From positions 1 to 64,000 of the forward strand of contig VXBP01008909.1 in assembly GCA_013400115.1 (NCBI GenBank): 64,000 nt of DNA, written 5' to 3'. Of this stretch, positions 9,450 through 20,959 are shown in pieces. The notes below the pieces were generated by a model, which searched no databases, was not told the origin of the DNA, and saw nothing but the letters and a program-made list of their open reading frames with translations. This DNA is from Rhinopomastus cyanomelas (taxonomy: Eukaryota; Chordata; Aves; Bucerotiformes; Rhinopomastidae). Position 1 is the stretch's first letter. Each line of letters starts with the position of its first letter. The position numbers and the translations under genes were made by a program.

Positions 9450-9705
9450 CAGGCTGAAGGACACAAAACTACTGGAGAGAGTCCAGTGCAGGGCTACAAG
9501 GATGTTGAAGGGAGTGGAGCATCTCCCTGATGAGGAAAGGCTGAGGGAGCTGGGCGGTTGTGGAGTCTCCTTCTCTGGAGACATTTAAAACCTGCCTGGA
9601 CATGTTCCTGTGTGACTGGATCTAGGGGATCCTGCTGTGGCAGGGGGATTGGGCTGGATGATCTTTGGAGGTCCCTTCCCATCCCTAATGTTCTGTGATT
9701 CTGTG
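9450..9705 (+). repeat. CR1 family A with large internal deletion
   Basis: It starts AAGGACACAAAACTACTGG, runs to GAGGGAGCTGGGC (about 9555), then jumps to GGTTGTGGAGTCTCC, losing about 300 bp of ORF2. The 3' UTR and TTCTGTGATTCTGTGA tail are intact. Confidence 0.93.
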
Positions 9706-10280
9706 AGCCAACCAGCCCATTCTGGACCATTACGCTTTACGTCCTGCAAAGGACGAAGGCAGTGCCATAAAACAAACAAGCAAAATGCCCTCTCAGACCT
9801 AGACGTCTCGATGCCATTCAAAGCCCAGAGAGGCCAAACAGAAGCTGTGACTTGAATTTCCATTTTCGTGGTTACTCTCTCCCCATGCTGGAGTTTGTGG
9901 TGACAGAATTAATGTGGTTCTAAAGGTAATTTGAAAGAATCAAGAAGGGCAAATTATCCCATGAAAATGCAAATGATGCCTTATCTGGGCTGTTCCACAG
10001 CTGCTATGATTCATCATCATTTCTTCATCTGTGTTTTTTTCTTTTCCAGGTAAGAACTCAATGAAAAAAAAACCAAAAAGAGAGGGAGGGGTGAGAGTGT
10101 TAGAGCAGAGTTTCACTAGCTGGAAGAGATTTATGGCTCCTTTTATCCAAGTGCAAAACACTCTTCAGCAAGGAAAGAATATTAAACATTGAAGATCACC
10201 ATCTATCATTCAGCCTTTATCTAATGGTGACCACAAATTCCTCACACATACAGCACAGGTAGCTCTGCTTTGTCTCCTGT
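9706..10280. other. Unique stretch
   Basis: It contains an A-rich tract at 10061-10080 and no recognised repeat or exon. Confidence 0.5.
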
Positions 10281-10466
10281 GAGGGTAGTGGATCACTAGA
10301 ACAGGTCACCAAAGAGATGGTCCCATTCCTGGAGACATTCAAGGTCAGGCTTGATGCAGCTCTGGGCAATCTGTTCTAGTTTGAGATGTCCCTGATTGTT
10401 GTTAGAGGGCTTGGACTAGGTGATATTTGGAGATCCTTTTCAACCCAATGCATTCGATGATTCTAT
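10281..10466 (+). repeat. Old CR1 family D, sense 3' end
   Basis: CACTAGAACAGGTCACC, CCTGGAGACATTCAAGGTC, CTGGGCAATCTGTTCTAGTT, then the tail TTTTCAACCCAATGCATTCG. The same family recurs at 50.2 and 53.0 kb. Confidence 0.88.
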
Positions 10467-10680
10467 GATGGAACAGAGGAGGTTCCACATCAATATGAGA
10501 AGGAACTTCTTCCCGGTGAGGGTGACTATGATGAAACAGAGGAGGTTCCACATCAATGAGAAGAAACTTCTTCCCGGTGAGGGTGACTATGATGAAACAG
10601 AGGAGGTTCCATATCAATGAGAAGAAACTTCTTCCTGGCAAGGGTGACTATGATTCTATGATGGAACAGAGGAGGTGCAC
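10467..10680 (+). repeat. Tandem array of a CR1-derived ~61-bp unit
   Basis: Three consecutive units, 10467-10529 (63 bp), 10530-10590 and 10591-10651 (61 bp each), then a partial fourth. Each carries GAACAGAGGAGGTTCCACAT-like sequence, CTTCTTCCCGGTGAGGGTGA and CTATGATG. The unit is the CR1 ORF2 segment encoding EQRRFHIN(M)RRNFFPVRV. Units 2 and 3 share a 2-bp loss relative to unit 1. The array is attached to the family D tail ending GATTCTATGATG, which also reappears in unit 4. Confidence 0.9.
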
Positions 10681-11744
10681 AGTGTCAGTAAATCCATCCT
10701 TTACAGAGACTTCATCTGTAGTTTCCCATCAGCGGTTGGCATTGGCCATCATCTATGATGCACTCAGATAAATGGCTATTAAGCATCAATACCTTCAGAT
10801 CACATCGCTGGCCAGCTCCCACACCGAGTACCCTTCCAGCAGCAGTGGTGAGAACATGACTGGAAAGAAAAGCTTTGCTGTTATCTCCATCCTGCCCTGT
10901 GTGCGTATCCGTGTCCAGCACCGCTTAGGAACCACTTCAACAAGTGATCATCTTAACAGGGTCAGCACCTTTCCTCCCCAGGATCCCATGACCAACTTAG
11001 CATCAGCTCCTAACGAACTGAAATGGAGAACAATCAACAGCCTATTGAAGAATATCTCACATCTGTTTCAAGATCTTGTTGTTTCCCAGTTTGCTTTTGG
11101 AGCTTCTGTTCAGAGATTTAGGAAAAAGGCAAAGAATATAAAAAAATATAAGAAGAAGGCGGGAAAAAAAAACCAGAGGGGGAAAAGCAGCTTTACTTAA
11201 CGGCTGCTATTTTGATATCAAAAGGAGTTTGCATTGTTGATTAGAGTGAGAGATCATTATCCCTCTTAGGAGCCCTATGAAGGTCGTTGTGTTAACCTTC
11301 AAATCACTCTGTAACTGGAGGCTGCTTTTTTTCTCCTTCTGAGCCACACTGGGAGAGAAAAACCAACAGAACAGCTCAAAGAAAGTAAGTCCTGCTCAGC
11401 TCCCTGGAGAAGCAGAGGAGTGGCTGGGTGGGATTAACTTTGGACATTGTTGTGTGTTGTTATTGTGCAAACACAAAAGGGAGTCAGGACACAGGGAAAT
11501 GGAGGTAAACAGATTTAAATGCTTCATCCTCCGAACGCTGTGCTGGGACAGGGCAGCAACAGGCAGGGACCATGAGTGACCCTGTAGACAGCTCAAAGCT
11601 GATGTGTCAGATAAGCAGTAACTCGCTAAGCACTAATGTACAGGGAGGCACTCTTGTGTATTTACTCAAACAGGACGAAGGTTTGCACCCAACAAACTAC
11701 CTATGACAAGATAATTCAGGCTGATAAATGGGGAGAGTATTGTC
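10681..11744. other. Unique stretch
   Basis: A 142-codon plus frame (10772-11200) ends in a lysine-rich run encoded by an A-rich tract (11125-11175). It shows no domain, and I do not call it a gene. Confidence 0.5.
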
Positions 11745-11945
11745 TGCTGCATGCTAGGTGATAATGGTTGGACTTGATGATTTTAAGGTTTAAAACTCAC
11801 CTGGATGTGTTCCTATATGGCCTGATCTAGGTGATCCTGCTGTGGCAGGGGGATTGGACTAGATGATCTTTCGAGGTCCCTTCCAATTCTGTGATTCTGT
11901 GACCTCGGCGGCCTCGTCCAATCTTAATGATTCTTTGATTGTGTG
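11745..11945 (+). repeat. Old CR1 tail interrupted by a family A insertion
   Basis: The old tail is split: GTTGGACTTGATGATTTTAAGG ends near 11787 and CGTCCAATCTTAATGATTCTTTG resumes near 11903. Between them lies a family A 3' end (about 11788-11902: AAACTCACCTGGATGTGTTCC to TTCTGTGATTCTGTGA). Confidence 0.85.
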
Positions 11946-12148
11946 AATCTATCATCTTTACCTATGGACATCACAACCTCAACCTCATAAAGCTGCTCCT
12001 TCTTTTTTGTTGCTGTGGTACAACAGATCCCAGGTTCGTGAGCAGATAGCAGTACAGGGATCTCAGTGCTGAGGGCTCTCACGCAGCTGGTTCAGAGAGA
12101 GGTGATGCCTCCTCTCTAGACACACACTGTATGATGACTTCCCACTGA

Positions 12149-12240
12149 TCATAGAATGCACTGGCTTGGAAGGGACCTTTAAACATCTTCTAGTCCAAAA
12201 CCCTTGCAGTAAGCAGGGACTACTTTAACCAGATCAGGTG
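12149..12240 (-). repeat. Old CR1 (family E), antisense tail
   Basis: ATAGAATGCACTGGCTTGGAAGG, CCCTTGCAGTAAGCAGGGAC and AACCAGATCAGG. The GCAGT(A/G)A(A/G)CAGG signature is shared with the copy at 60228. Confidence 0.8.
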
Positions 12241-13257
12241 TTTCTTTGACCTTGGATCACGGGGTACCAGTGAAAGGCATTGCAAACCAGAAGAGCCTCT
12301 TGGTTAAGCAAGAAGCTAGATGCAGTACTTCTTCCTTCAACTCCACGCTCAGCAGAGTTGAGAAACCACCATGGGAGAGACTGTAGCTCCCTCAGTGCTC
12401 CATCTGACATAGAAAATACGTTGAAGCATCTAGCCTTGACAGGAATGATTAAAATCAAGGAAGAATAGGAGAAACCCATGTCCCAGCACTCTGCACATAA
12501 CCTCTCCATCTGTAACTTCTCTCCACCCCGAAGCTCCTGACTTCTTTGGCTTCATGTGGACAGAGATTAAGGACTTACACTTCTCTTGTGTCTTACACAT
12601 ACACCACACCTTTCTCCTTCTGACCCCTTGCCACTTATTTCTCACTCTGATTCCCTTGTGCAAAACCTGTCTCACTCATTAGCTGTTAGAAACAGGCTGT
12701 TACTGCTCAACATTGAAGCTCCTTTGCATGACACTGGATCTACTTGTTGCCTTCCAGTTTCCTTCCCTGTGGTATCGATGCCCTTGTCTTGCTAATCCTC
12801 CTCGGACAGCTTCTATTCTAAGTCAACCAGTGTCAATTTAGCATTCACCTTTTGCTGCATCTTAAATCCTTATAATCCCTGTCCTTGCTTCTACAACATT
12901 AAATAAACAAAGCTCACTTTTTATCCTGTCTCCCCGTGCTCCGTGCGCCCTGTGCCTGGTGAGGAGGAGCAGGCGCTGAGGTGACATCTTGCAGGCAAGA
13001 CATACAGATGCAAATCACTGGGACAGGTAATGTGTGCAGGGGAGTCACCTCAGCCTGGGAACAAGGTGAAAAAGATTCCCCCAAGTAAGAGGCAGAGGCT
13101 GACCCTCTCTCAGCCCTCACTTTCTATAGCCACCTTGGCTAAGGTCTGAAATGAGTAAAGCAAGTTTAAGTGCATCCAGCTAGGTTTTAATTAAGTCCAT
13201 CCACAGTCTTATCTGAGCCCCACTTTTTCCTGGACACAATTTCTTTCTCTGTGGTGC
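12241..13257. other. Unique stretch
   Basis: Pyrimidine-rich around 12590-12660. No CR1 or exon is recognised. Confidence 0.5.
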
Positions 13258-13455
13258 TTCTTCATGGTGAGGGTGACAGAGCACTGGAAGGGGCTGCCCA
13301 GGGGAGTTGTGGAGTCTCCTTCTCTGGAGATGTTTAAAACCCATCTGAATATGTTCCTGTGCAACTGGATCTAGGTGATCCTGCTGTGGCAGGAGGATCG
13401 GACTAGATGATCTCTCGAGGTCCCTTCCAATATCTAATGTTCTGTGATCCTAGGA
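13258..13455 (+). repeat. CR1 family A, 3' ~200 bp
   Basis: CTTCTTCATGGTGAGGGTGACAG begins the copy, followed by GGGCTGCCCAGGGGAGTTGTGG, the 3' UTR with GATGATCTCTCGAGGTCC, and the tail TTCTGTGATCC. Confidence 0.93.
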
Positions 13456-14269
13456 TCCAAAATTACCTAAGCCTTAGACCAAGAGCTAAACAGCAGAGAA
13501 GGAACATTTTGCTTCCTTAGCCGTGTGGCATAGGTCTTCCCAAGACTGCAGAGAGGGAATAGAAGGACTTCACCTACCTTCTGGAAAGAAGATTTAGAAG
13601 AGCCGAGATCTAAACCTTAGCTTTCGGACTGGGCTGTCACCCTTCTCCTGACAGTGCCTGACATCCATCCCTCACCCCAGGCGCTTCGAGCAGCCATGCT
13701 TCTCACTCTGGCTCAGGAACACGGGCTTTTCCAATTAACCTGTCAGGAAGAGAAATGGATTATTCTCCAGGACTGGAGCAATTTAAAAATCAGCAGATTT
13801 CAGTGACCTGCTTGGCATGTTAAACTCTAAGTCAGTGTCAGGCTTCACCACAGCCTGCAGAGCTGATGCTGCAGCAGAGGGACCTGAGGCTGGAAAGGAG
13901 ATGTTGGACCTACAAAAGAGGAGGAGAAAACTCCACAGCTAAGATGCTAAAACCTCACTTGGGAACTCTGCTGTACTGCTGTAAATCCATACCAGTTCTA
14001 CCAGACACAGTTTGGTCAGTCATTCCTAATTCACGTGGTCAAGAAAATTCCAAACACTGAACGGCGCTAACTGTGGTGGGGGCTGGACCCCTTTCATAAC
14101 TCAGAGTGATCTAAATCTTCTGAAGAAAAGGGATGCTCTCCTATCTGATACTCACACCTCTTGGCCACATCTCAGTGGGCTGGATGTTTTCAATGCATTC
14201 AAGGTGCTCATCACCTGTCCTACTGCCAGTCTGATGTCTTGGTCATGTTGATGGAGATAAGATCCCCAC
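13456..14269. other. Unique stretch
   Basis: No repeat, RNA or exon signal is recognised. Confidence 0.5.
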
Positions 14270-14942
14270 TTCCAGCAATGTGCTCTGGTGGCCAAGAAGG
14301 GCAACAGCATCCTGGGGTGGACCAGAATGGGGGTTGGTTAGTAGATTGAGTGAGGTTGTCCTCTCCCTCTACTCTGCCCTGCTGAGACCATATCTGGAAT
14401 AGTGTGTCCAGTTCTGGGACACTCAATTCAAGAAGGACACAGAACTGCTGGAGAGAGTCCAGCACAGAGCCACGAAGATGATGAAGGGAGAGGAGCACCT
14501 TCCTTATGAGGAGAGGCTGAGGGAACTGGGTCTCTTCAGCTTGGAGAAAAGGAGACTGAGGGGTGACCTCATTAATATTTATAAATATGTGAAGGGTGGC
14601 TGTCAGGAGGATGGAGCCAGGCTCTGCTCAGTGTCATGTACTGATAGCACAAAGGGCAATGGGTGTGAGCCGGAACAGAGGAGGTTCCACAATAGCCTGA
14701 GAAGGAACTTCTTCCCAGTGAGGTGACCCTGAGGATGTCACCTCAGGGTGACAGAGCACTGGAAGGGGCTGCCCAGGAGAGTTGTGGAGTCTCCTTCTCT
14801 GGAGATGTTTAAAACCCATCTGGATATGTTCCTGTGTGCCTTGATCTAGGTGATCCTGCTCTCTGAGGGAGATTGGACTAGATGCTCTTTTCGAGGTCCA
14901 TTCCACTCCCTAATGCTCTGTGTTGCTGTGATTCTGTGATTC
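14270..14942 (+). repeat. CR1 family A, ~673 bp, with hairpin insertion
   Basis: It starts further upstream than most copies (CCAGCAATGTGCTCTGGTGG, encoding the QQCALVAKKA-type segment) and reads through MMKGEEHLPYEERLRELGLF, EKRRLRGDLINIYKYVKGG and GARLCS to the 3' UTR and TGATTCTGTGATTC. An insertion of about 22 bp at 14723-14744 makes an inverted repeat (TGACCCTGAGG / CCTCAGGGTGA) and shifts the frame after RRNFFPVR. Confidence 0.95.
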
Positions 14943-16593
14943 AAGGCATCAGCATTTTTCTGTCCATAACCCCAGCCCCAGTATCAGCCATCCTCTGGCC
15001 ATCATATCACATCCCAGTTAAGTATTTCTAGGCAGAAAGCACACACCTGAGGTTGGCTTTTTAAAGCACATGTGACTGCCTGGGGACCTGAGGAGGGGTA
15101 AATGGGTTTCTTCACAGGCTCCTCCTGTGCTCCTGGGGAGATGGTGTGGTTTTTCTCCTGTCTTCCATCGCAGAACAAGAGCTAAGTGTTATTGATCTGA
15201 AGCCTAGAGGGAATATTTCTGAGCAGTTCACCCTGGCATTAGTCCATCACTTAGCTGGTATTTGTTATTCAAGTCTGGCAAGGGATTCCTGGCAGCATGC
15301 CCTGGCCAGACAGCAAACTGGTGACGGAGGAGCTGAGAGAGTCAAGGGCAAATGAAGAGGGGAATGAAGGGAAGAAGGGGGAAACAATTGCAGAGTAGAT
15401 TTTCCTGTCTCAAATTAACTTAGGTGGCTCCCAAAGACTCTCTGCAAATTGCTCCCGTGTGCATTAAAATCCCAAACCAGGATATTCACGTGGAGCTTGG
15501 CAGATGGTCAGCCTGAGCTGATTTTTAACTAAAAGCTAAGGTAAAAATGCAGGAAAAAAAAATGCAGCACAAGACCAGGAAAGGCCCAAGCAATGGAGTG
15601 AAGTGGCAGCTGTGTGGGCAACAGGCTGCTCCTCAAAGGTGGAAGATCTAAGGAAGAGTCAGAACAGTATCTGCCCTGCACAGTGAACAATGTCATTTGT
15701 GCTACTGCCATCACTCCCGATAGGTTTGTCTTGCCTTATCATTGATACAGAGATGTACAGCCCTGCTGGTAGAGCTATGGAGCCCCTTCTGAAGGCTCCT
15801 GTCAAAACCATCCTTTATTCATTGCTAGGCAGGACCAAGCTGATTTGACACCACCTGATGCAGCAACAACTCTTGAAAACTCCTGAGAACAGCAGCATCA
15901 CAGACGCAAAGCAGCCAGCTCTGCGTGGAAGGTCTGAGAGAACAGGAAGCTTTCCTGATCATCACTGGTGTCCTTGGCAAGGGAAAAATAGGGGAAACGC
16001 AGCCTTAATGGTCCAGTTTTGTCGTCATTCCCTGTTTCCCTCTAATGGCCACCCAAGAGCACAGTGGCGATGTGCTCTACTAAGGGCCAATACTAAGGGC
16101 CAGTGCAGGGCAACATCAGAGCTGATTCCTTGGTGATTTGGGATAAAGACTGGAAACACTCAAGGACAAGTTAGATGGAAAAAAGTAGTACCTATAGTGC
16201 CAGTTCCTATTGCCATCCTCCAGTCAGTTTTACAGGGCACTTCCCATGGACTCTGGCCTTAAAGAGTCAAAAAACCATAGCAACATAGAACAGACTGAAA
16301 GAGGATGTCCAAAGGAGCTTGTTGGAAGCATCAGAGGATCCACTGGGAGAAGGGAGTCAAGTCTCTGCTTAGCCCAGCCCCAAGCACAGCAGCAAGGTTA
16401 TTGCAAAGCAGGGACAGATCCAACTCTTGGGTTCGCAGGAAGTGCTGTAAAAATCAGCTTTGGGAGAGACAGCAGGCTGGGCAGAGCCTTTGAGAAGTTG
16501 AGCACGTGGCACCTCATCTTCCTCTGCTCTAAACTGGTGACTTTCCAGACAATAATTCTGCCAGTTTGGAAGCTCTTGTAACCTCTGCAGTAG
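14943..16593. other. Unique stretch
   Basis: 1.6 kb without CR1. Overlapping plus frames at 16210-16581 have no recognisable domain. No convincing exon with splice sites is seen. Confidence 0.5.
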
Positions 16594-16700
16594 GACAACG
16601 TGGGTAGAAATGGGTGAGAAAACAAATCACTCAGGCTTGGTCAGACTAAAGAGCCCTGTCTGATAGCATGAGGTTTTCCTCCCTCTCTACTCTGCCCTGG
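16594..16700 (+). repeat. Duplicated segment, copy 1, ending in a CR1 start and an N
   Basis: About 75 bp of non-CR1 sequence (GGGTAGAAATGGGTGAG, CAAATCACTCAGGCTTGG, AGCCCTGTCTGATAG) leads into a family A 5' piece (16669-16700, TGAGGTTTTCC to TCTGCCCTGG) that stops at the N at 16701. 17638-17744 is the same arrangement at about 92% identity by eye. Confidence 0.88.
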
Positions 16701-16701
16701 N
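16701..16701. other. Ambiguous base N (assembly gap)
   Basis: A single N sits inside a family A CR1 copy just after TCTACTCTGCCCTGG. Everything beyond is non-CR1, so the rest of that CR1 copy is missing from the sequence. Confidence 0.8.
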
Positions 16702-17637
16702 CTAAAAATAGTAATTATGATTATTTTAATAATAATTATAGTAATAATAATAACTACACCATTCCAGCTTTCCCAAACAGCTACAAGGCTAGTCCAGCTC
16801 TCGCTGATTTTATAAGAATTCTTGGGTACTGATTTTTCACATCTTAAGTCTTTGTGTTCCTTCCTTCTGAGTGTTTCAGTCCTCTCTCAGATATTCATAG
16901 AAAGACCTGGGCAAAAACCCCCCTTCTTGTTTGGCTTCCATCTCAGAAACAGTATTTGATTTCATCAGCTCACTGGTCTGCTATCTCAAGTCTGAAAACG
17001 GGCTCATTAAAATACTGGTCTGAAAATGCCATATCAACTCTCCAGTTGCTGCTAAAACACAACAAACCCAAGCAAACAGATGAAACACAGTAAGAAAAGT
17101 TCTCTCCAGGCTGCTAAGCTGTTGGGTAAAGGTTACACCAGCAGGAAGCCTGGCGGCTCCTCTCTCTGCGGTACAGCAAAGGGCTCCCTGATCTTCCACA
17201 GCAGCTATTCTTTGGACACAGTGCAGAGAACACGGCTGGAAAAGGCAGAGACCAACCCAAATGGTGATGGATGCCTGTTCCCAGGAGCTGCAAAGGCATC
17301 GTTTCCCATGAACTGCGCAACGTCACCACATTTCACAGCCTCTCCGCTGTCTTTCACAATCAAGGACCCTGGAAATGAAGCGATCAGTGTAGCTCAATAA
17401 TTAAGATGGCAGCTAATGTGAGCTCAGTAGACTTGGGCTGAAAGAAGTTATGTTTTAATTATTAGTGTCCAATTAAATACTGAGTATATTCTGTTATTGT
17501 AGGGGGATTCTGTGTCTCTCAGGCACGCTCAGAAGAGTTAAACAGAGAGCCTGCACGCTTGTAGACGTGGTGTGTGTGCGCATCCAGCCCTTCCAGTGCT
17601 GCTGCAGATCCCACACAATCACGACTAGGCTGGAATG
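16702..17637. other. Unique stretch starting with an AT-rich microsatellite
   Basis: 16704-16755 is built from TAA/ATAAT words. The rest includes a 106-codon plus frame (17080-17400) without domain features. 17440-17500 is AT-rich (TTAATTATTAGTGTCC, AATTAAATACTGAG). Confidence 0.5.
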
Positions 17638-17711
17638 GACAACATGGGTAGAAATGGGTGAGAAAACAAATCACTCAGGCTTGGTCAGATTAAACAGCCC
17701 TGTCTGATAGG
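17638..17711 (+). repeat. Duplicated segment, copy 2 (non-CR1 part)
   Basis: GACAACATGGGTAGAAATGG through CTGTCTGATAGG matches 16594-16668, and both copies enter the same CR1 5' junction (TGAGGTT). Confidence 0.85.
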
Positions 17712-18255
17712 GTGAGGTTCTCCTCCCCCTCTGCTCTGCCCTGCTGAGACCACATCCAGAATCTTGTGTCCAGTTACGGGCTCCTCAGTTCCAGAAAGAC
17801 ACAGAGCTGCTGGACAGAGTCCAGTGCAGAGCCACAGAGATGATGAAGGGAGTGGAACATCTCCCTGATGAGATAAGGCTGAGGGAGCTGGGGCTCTTGA
17901 GCTTGGAAAAAAGGAGACTGAGGGGTGACCTCATTAATGCTTATAAATATGGGAAGAGTGGGTGTCAGGAGGATGGAGCCAGGCTCTGCTCAGGGGCACC
18001 TAGTGATAGGACAAGGGGCAGTGGGTGTCAGCTGGAACACGGGGCTCCACATCAGTCTGAGAAGGATGTTGTTTCTGGTGAGAGTGACACAGCACTGGAA
18101 GGGGCTGCTCAGGGGTGTTGTGGAGTCTCCTTCTCTGGAGACATTTAAAATCCACCTATGTGACTTGGTCTGGGTGATCTTGCTGCTGCAGGGGGATTGG
18201 ACTGGATGATCTTTTGAGGTCCCTTGCAATCCCTAATGCTCTGTGATTAGCGATT
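17712..18255 (+). repeat. CR1 family A, ~540 bp
   Basis: From TGAGGTTCTCCTCCCCC to a 3' UTR with GACTGGATGATCTTTTGAGG and tail CTCTGTGATTAGCGATT. Frame pieces: MMKGVEHLPDEIRLRELGLL, EKRRLRGDLINAYKYGKSG. A short deletion at 18038 (ACACGGGGCTCCAC) and loss of part of the last ORF2 codons (CCACCTATGTGACTTGG) break the frame. Confidence 0.95.
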
Positions 18256-19741
18256 AGAGCTCAGTGCTGTCCGTGCAAGCCATACTCTGCCAGTAGGACA
18301 GGAGGACAGTATCTGGACATTCATCTGCTAAAATAAGTGCAGTCTATGACTGTAAGTCAGGTTTCGGCAGCTTGATGCAGAGGTGAAGAATTATCCCAGC
18401 AGGGGTACTGACCACAGGACCTAACACAGCAGCCCAGACCCATGAGCTGTGGACAATATTTAAGGGTGGCCTAAATGCCCAATATCAGAGGCAGGAAAAG
18501 CAAAGCAGCACGCTGTCTGGCAACCCCTGCAATCCTCTCATGTGGTTGGGGAACGGGATGACGTGACCCTGGCTGGCAATCAATTTGCACATGGCATCCA
18601 TCAGGCAGATGTAAAAGCGAGCTACAAATGGAGAGCTTGTCATTAAGAGAAGATACATGGACGAGACAGAGATGGGGAATAGTCCATGGGGGGCTATTCC
18701 TGAGGCAGCCCCATCTAGCAAATAGGATTATTGGTAATGATGAGATAATTCACTCAGAAGTCATGTCGGATTTAAGCGACCCTCCTCGATGACAAGGGAA
18801 TGCTGGGGAAGAAGGGCATGAGAGGTCCCAGCTGGTTTTTAGTCTTCATTCACTGTCTAGCACAGCGACACTGGGTGGGCTGGGAGTGGTGACTGTAATC
18901 TTTTGGAGTGAAATTATATTCTCCTCTCTAAGATTTACAAACAGCTCATCGGACTGAACCTGAATTTACTTCTGACAGATAGTTTGTCTCTACTTTTAAG
19001 TCTTCTGTCACACCACAGCCCATCTGTAATACATTCATCCTCAGAGAAAAATCCATCCCAAGGGGATCAATGCAAAACAGAGTCAAATCCTGCAGATAGC
19101 ACTGGTAGGAAAAGGATCTCAACCCAAATCTCTGGCTACTGCAGTCACTGTGTGACCAGCCAGCCTCTTCAATATAAGGGGGTATATAAGATAAAATGGA
19201 TATAAGATACAGAACATCTGCCACGTTCAAAACTCCATCAGAAAAGTTGTTCTCACAGCTAGGTTGGCCTGAAATTAGAGTCACTCCAGTTTCCCCAGCA
19301 ATGTGTAAAGGTTTTGCATTCTAAGTCCTCTAAAACCTCCTACGACAGGGATAAGTTTCTTTCTAACTTCTCCTACACGTCTACTGGCAAATAAAAAGGG
19401 TCCTTTGAATGGGATGTTTTAAAAAGGAAATTAATTTGGTAGCTATTCCCATTCTCTAAAAGAGGGATAGGACTTACCTTGGTGATCAAGGTGCCTAAAT
19501 TTATGTGCCTACTTGTCTCCATGTGAGTCAAATAACTTTGTTATTTAAGATGACCAGAAATATCTAACTTTCCATCGGCCTTTGTTTTGGAAGGGTTCAT
19601 GTTGCTGATGGATCTAGTATCATAACTGCCAGTTCCATGGGGATGAGCTCCAATGGCATTAAGTGGTTACGCTCAGGCAAACTCACCATAGCCAGAGCAG
19701 TCTGTAAGAGCTCCCCTTGCTAAAGCAGGTAGCACTTCAAT
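18256..19741. other. Unique stretch
   Basis: 1.5 kb without recognised repeats. The 112-codon minus frame at 18946-19284 has no domain. No splice-flanked exon is recognised. Confidence 0.5.
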
Positions 19742-20553
19742 ATCACAGGATCACACAGAATCATTCCGGTTGGAAAAGACCTCCAGGATCACTGAGTCCA
19801 ACCATCAACCCTATTCTGCAAGGTCACCCCTAAACCAGATCTCCCAACACCACATCTAAGCAGCTTTTAAACTCACCTAGGGATGATGACTCAACCACCA
19901 CCCTAAGCAGGACATTCCAGGGCCTGACCGCTCTCTCCAGGAATAATTTTTTCCTGATGTCCACTCTAACCCTCCCCTGTTGGAGCTTGAAGCCCTTCCC
20001 TCTGCTTCTGTCGCTAATGACCTGTGAGAAGAGCCCAGCACCAACATCTCTACAGTGTCCTTTCAGACAGCTGTAGAGAGTGATGAGGTCTCCCCTAAGG
20101 CTCCTCTTCCTCAAGCTAAACAGCCTGATCTTTCTCAATCTCTCCTCACAAGATTTCTTCTTCAGGCCCTTCACCAGCTTTGTTGCCCTCCTCTGCACTG
20201 CTCCAGCACCTCGATGGCTCCCTTGTACTGAGGTGCCCAAAACTGGACCCGGTACTCAAGGTGCAGCCTCATCAGTGCTGAGTACAGGGGGACAATCACC
20301 TCCCTACTCCTGCTGGATGCAGTTTCTAGTCCAGGCCAGGATGCCATTGGCCTTCTTGCCTACTTGGGCACCCTGCTGGCTCATATTCAGCCTCCTGGCA
20401 ATTAGAACCCAGAGGTCCTTTTCTGCCAGAGTGCTTTCTAGCCACACTGCCCCAAGCCTGTAGCGTTGCAGGGGATTGTTGTGACCAAAATGCAGGACCC
20501 AACACTTGGCCCTGTTGAAACACTGATCATTATCCTCGGCCCATCAATATGAT
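19742..20553 (-). repeat. CR1 family C, antisense, ~810 bp (longest copy of its family)
   Basis: Minus-strand translation (19830-20240) reads AVQRRATKLVKGLKKKSCEE, RLRKIRLFSLRKRSLRGDLI, YSCLKGHCRDVGAGLFSQVI, DRSRGKGFKLQQGR, PWNVLLRVVVESSS, CLDVVLGDLV. The family C 3' UTR and CACAGAATCATTCCGG tail follow. Upstream blocks extend to GTTGTGACCAAAATGCAGG and CTCGGCCCATCAAT, reaching further into ORF2 than most copies. Frameshifts break it. A sense relative lies at 61962-62700. Confidence 0.95.
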
Positions 20554-20959
20554 TTGGTGTCAGGGACCCACAAGACATTTCTGTCCCCAAGAGTGGGTAA
20601 GGCTGTTCAGTAAGAGCTTCCCAAAGACTGGTATCACCTGCCCTACTCTGGACAGGAGCTTCTCACCTGCTGTGCACTTGCTGAGAAGGTCACTGGGACC
20701 TTCACACATACCTACTCCACCATCCCTTCTCCAGCCTTGTGGCCTACTGGAGTAAAACAGCTCAGATTTGTACAGTTAAATGTCATTAGCCCGGGAAAGG
20801 TTGGACACATCTCCAGGGATAGTCCTTGATCCATGCTCACTCCATAACTTGGCTTGTGTACAGCCTGGGAGTACTACCTATAAAGTGCTAAGACCATGGT
20901 CCAGCCTGAGTCAGGTTTGTTCTTCTGGTGAGATCACTTCATCTCTCTTCCTTGTATGT
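20554..20959. other. Unique stretch
   Basis: No repeat or exon is recognised between the two antisense CR1 copies. Confidence 0.45.

Noticed and set aside
10772..11200. 142-codon plus frame as a gene
   Set aside because: No domain or splice context; the basic C-terminal end comes from an A-rich tract, and frames of this length are frequent here by chance.
18946..19284. 112-codon minus frame as an exon
   Set aside because: No family resemblance, no clear acceptor or donor, and an overlapping frame on the other strand.
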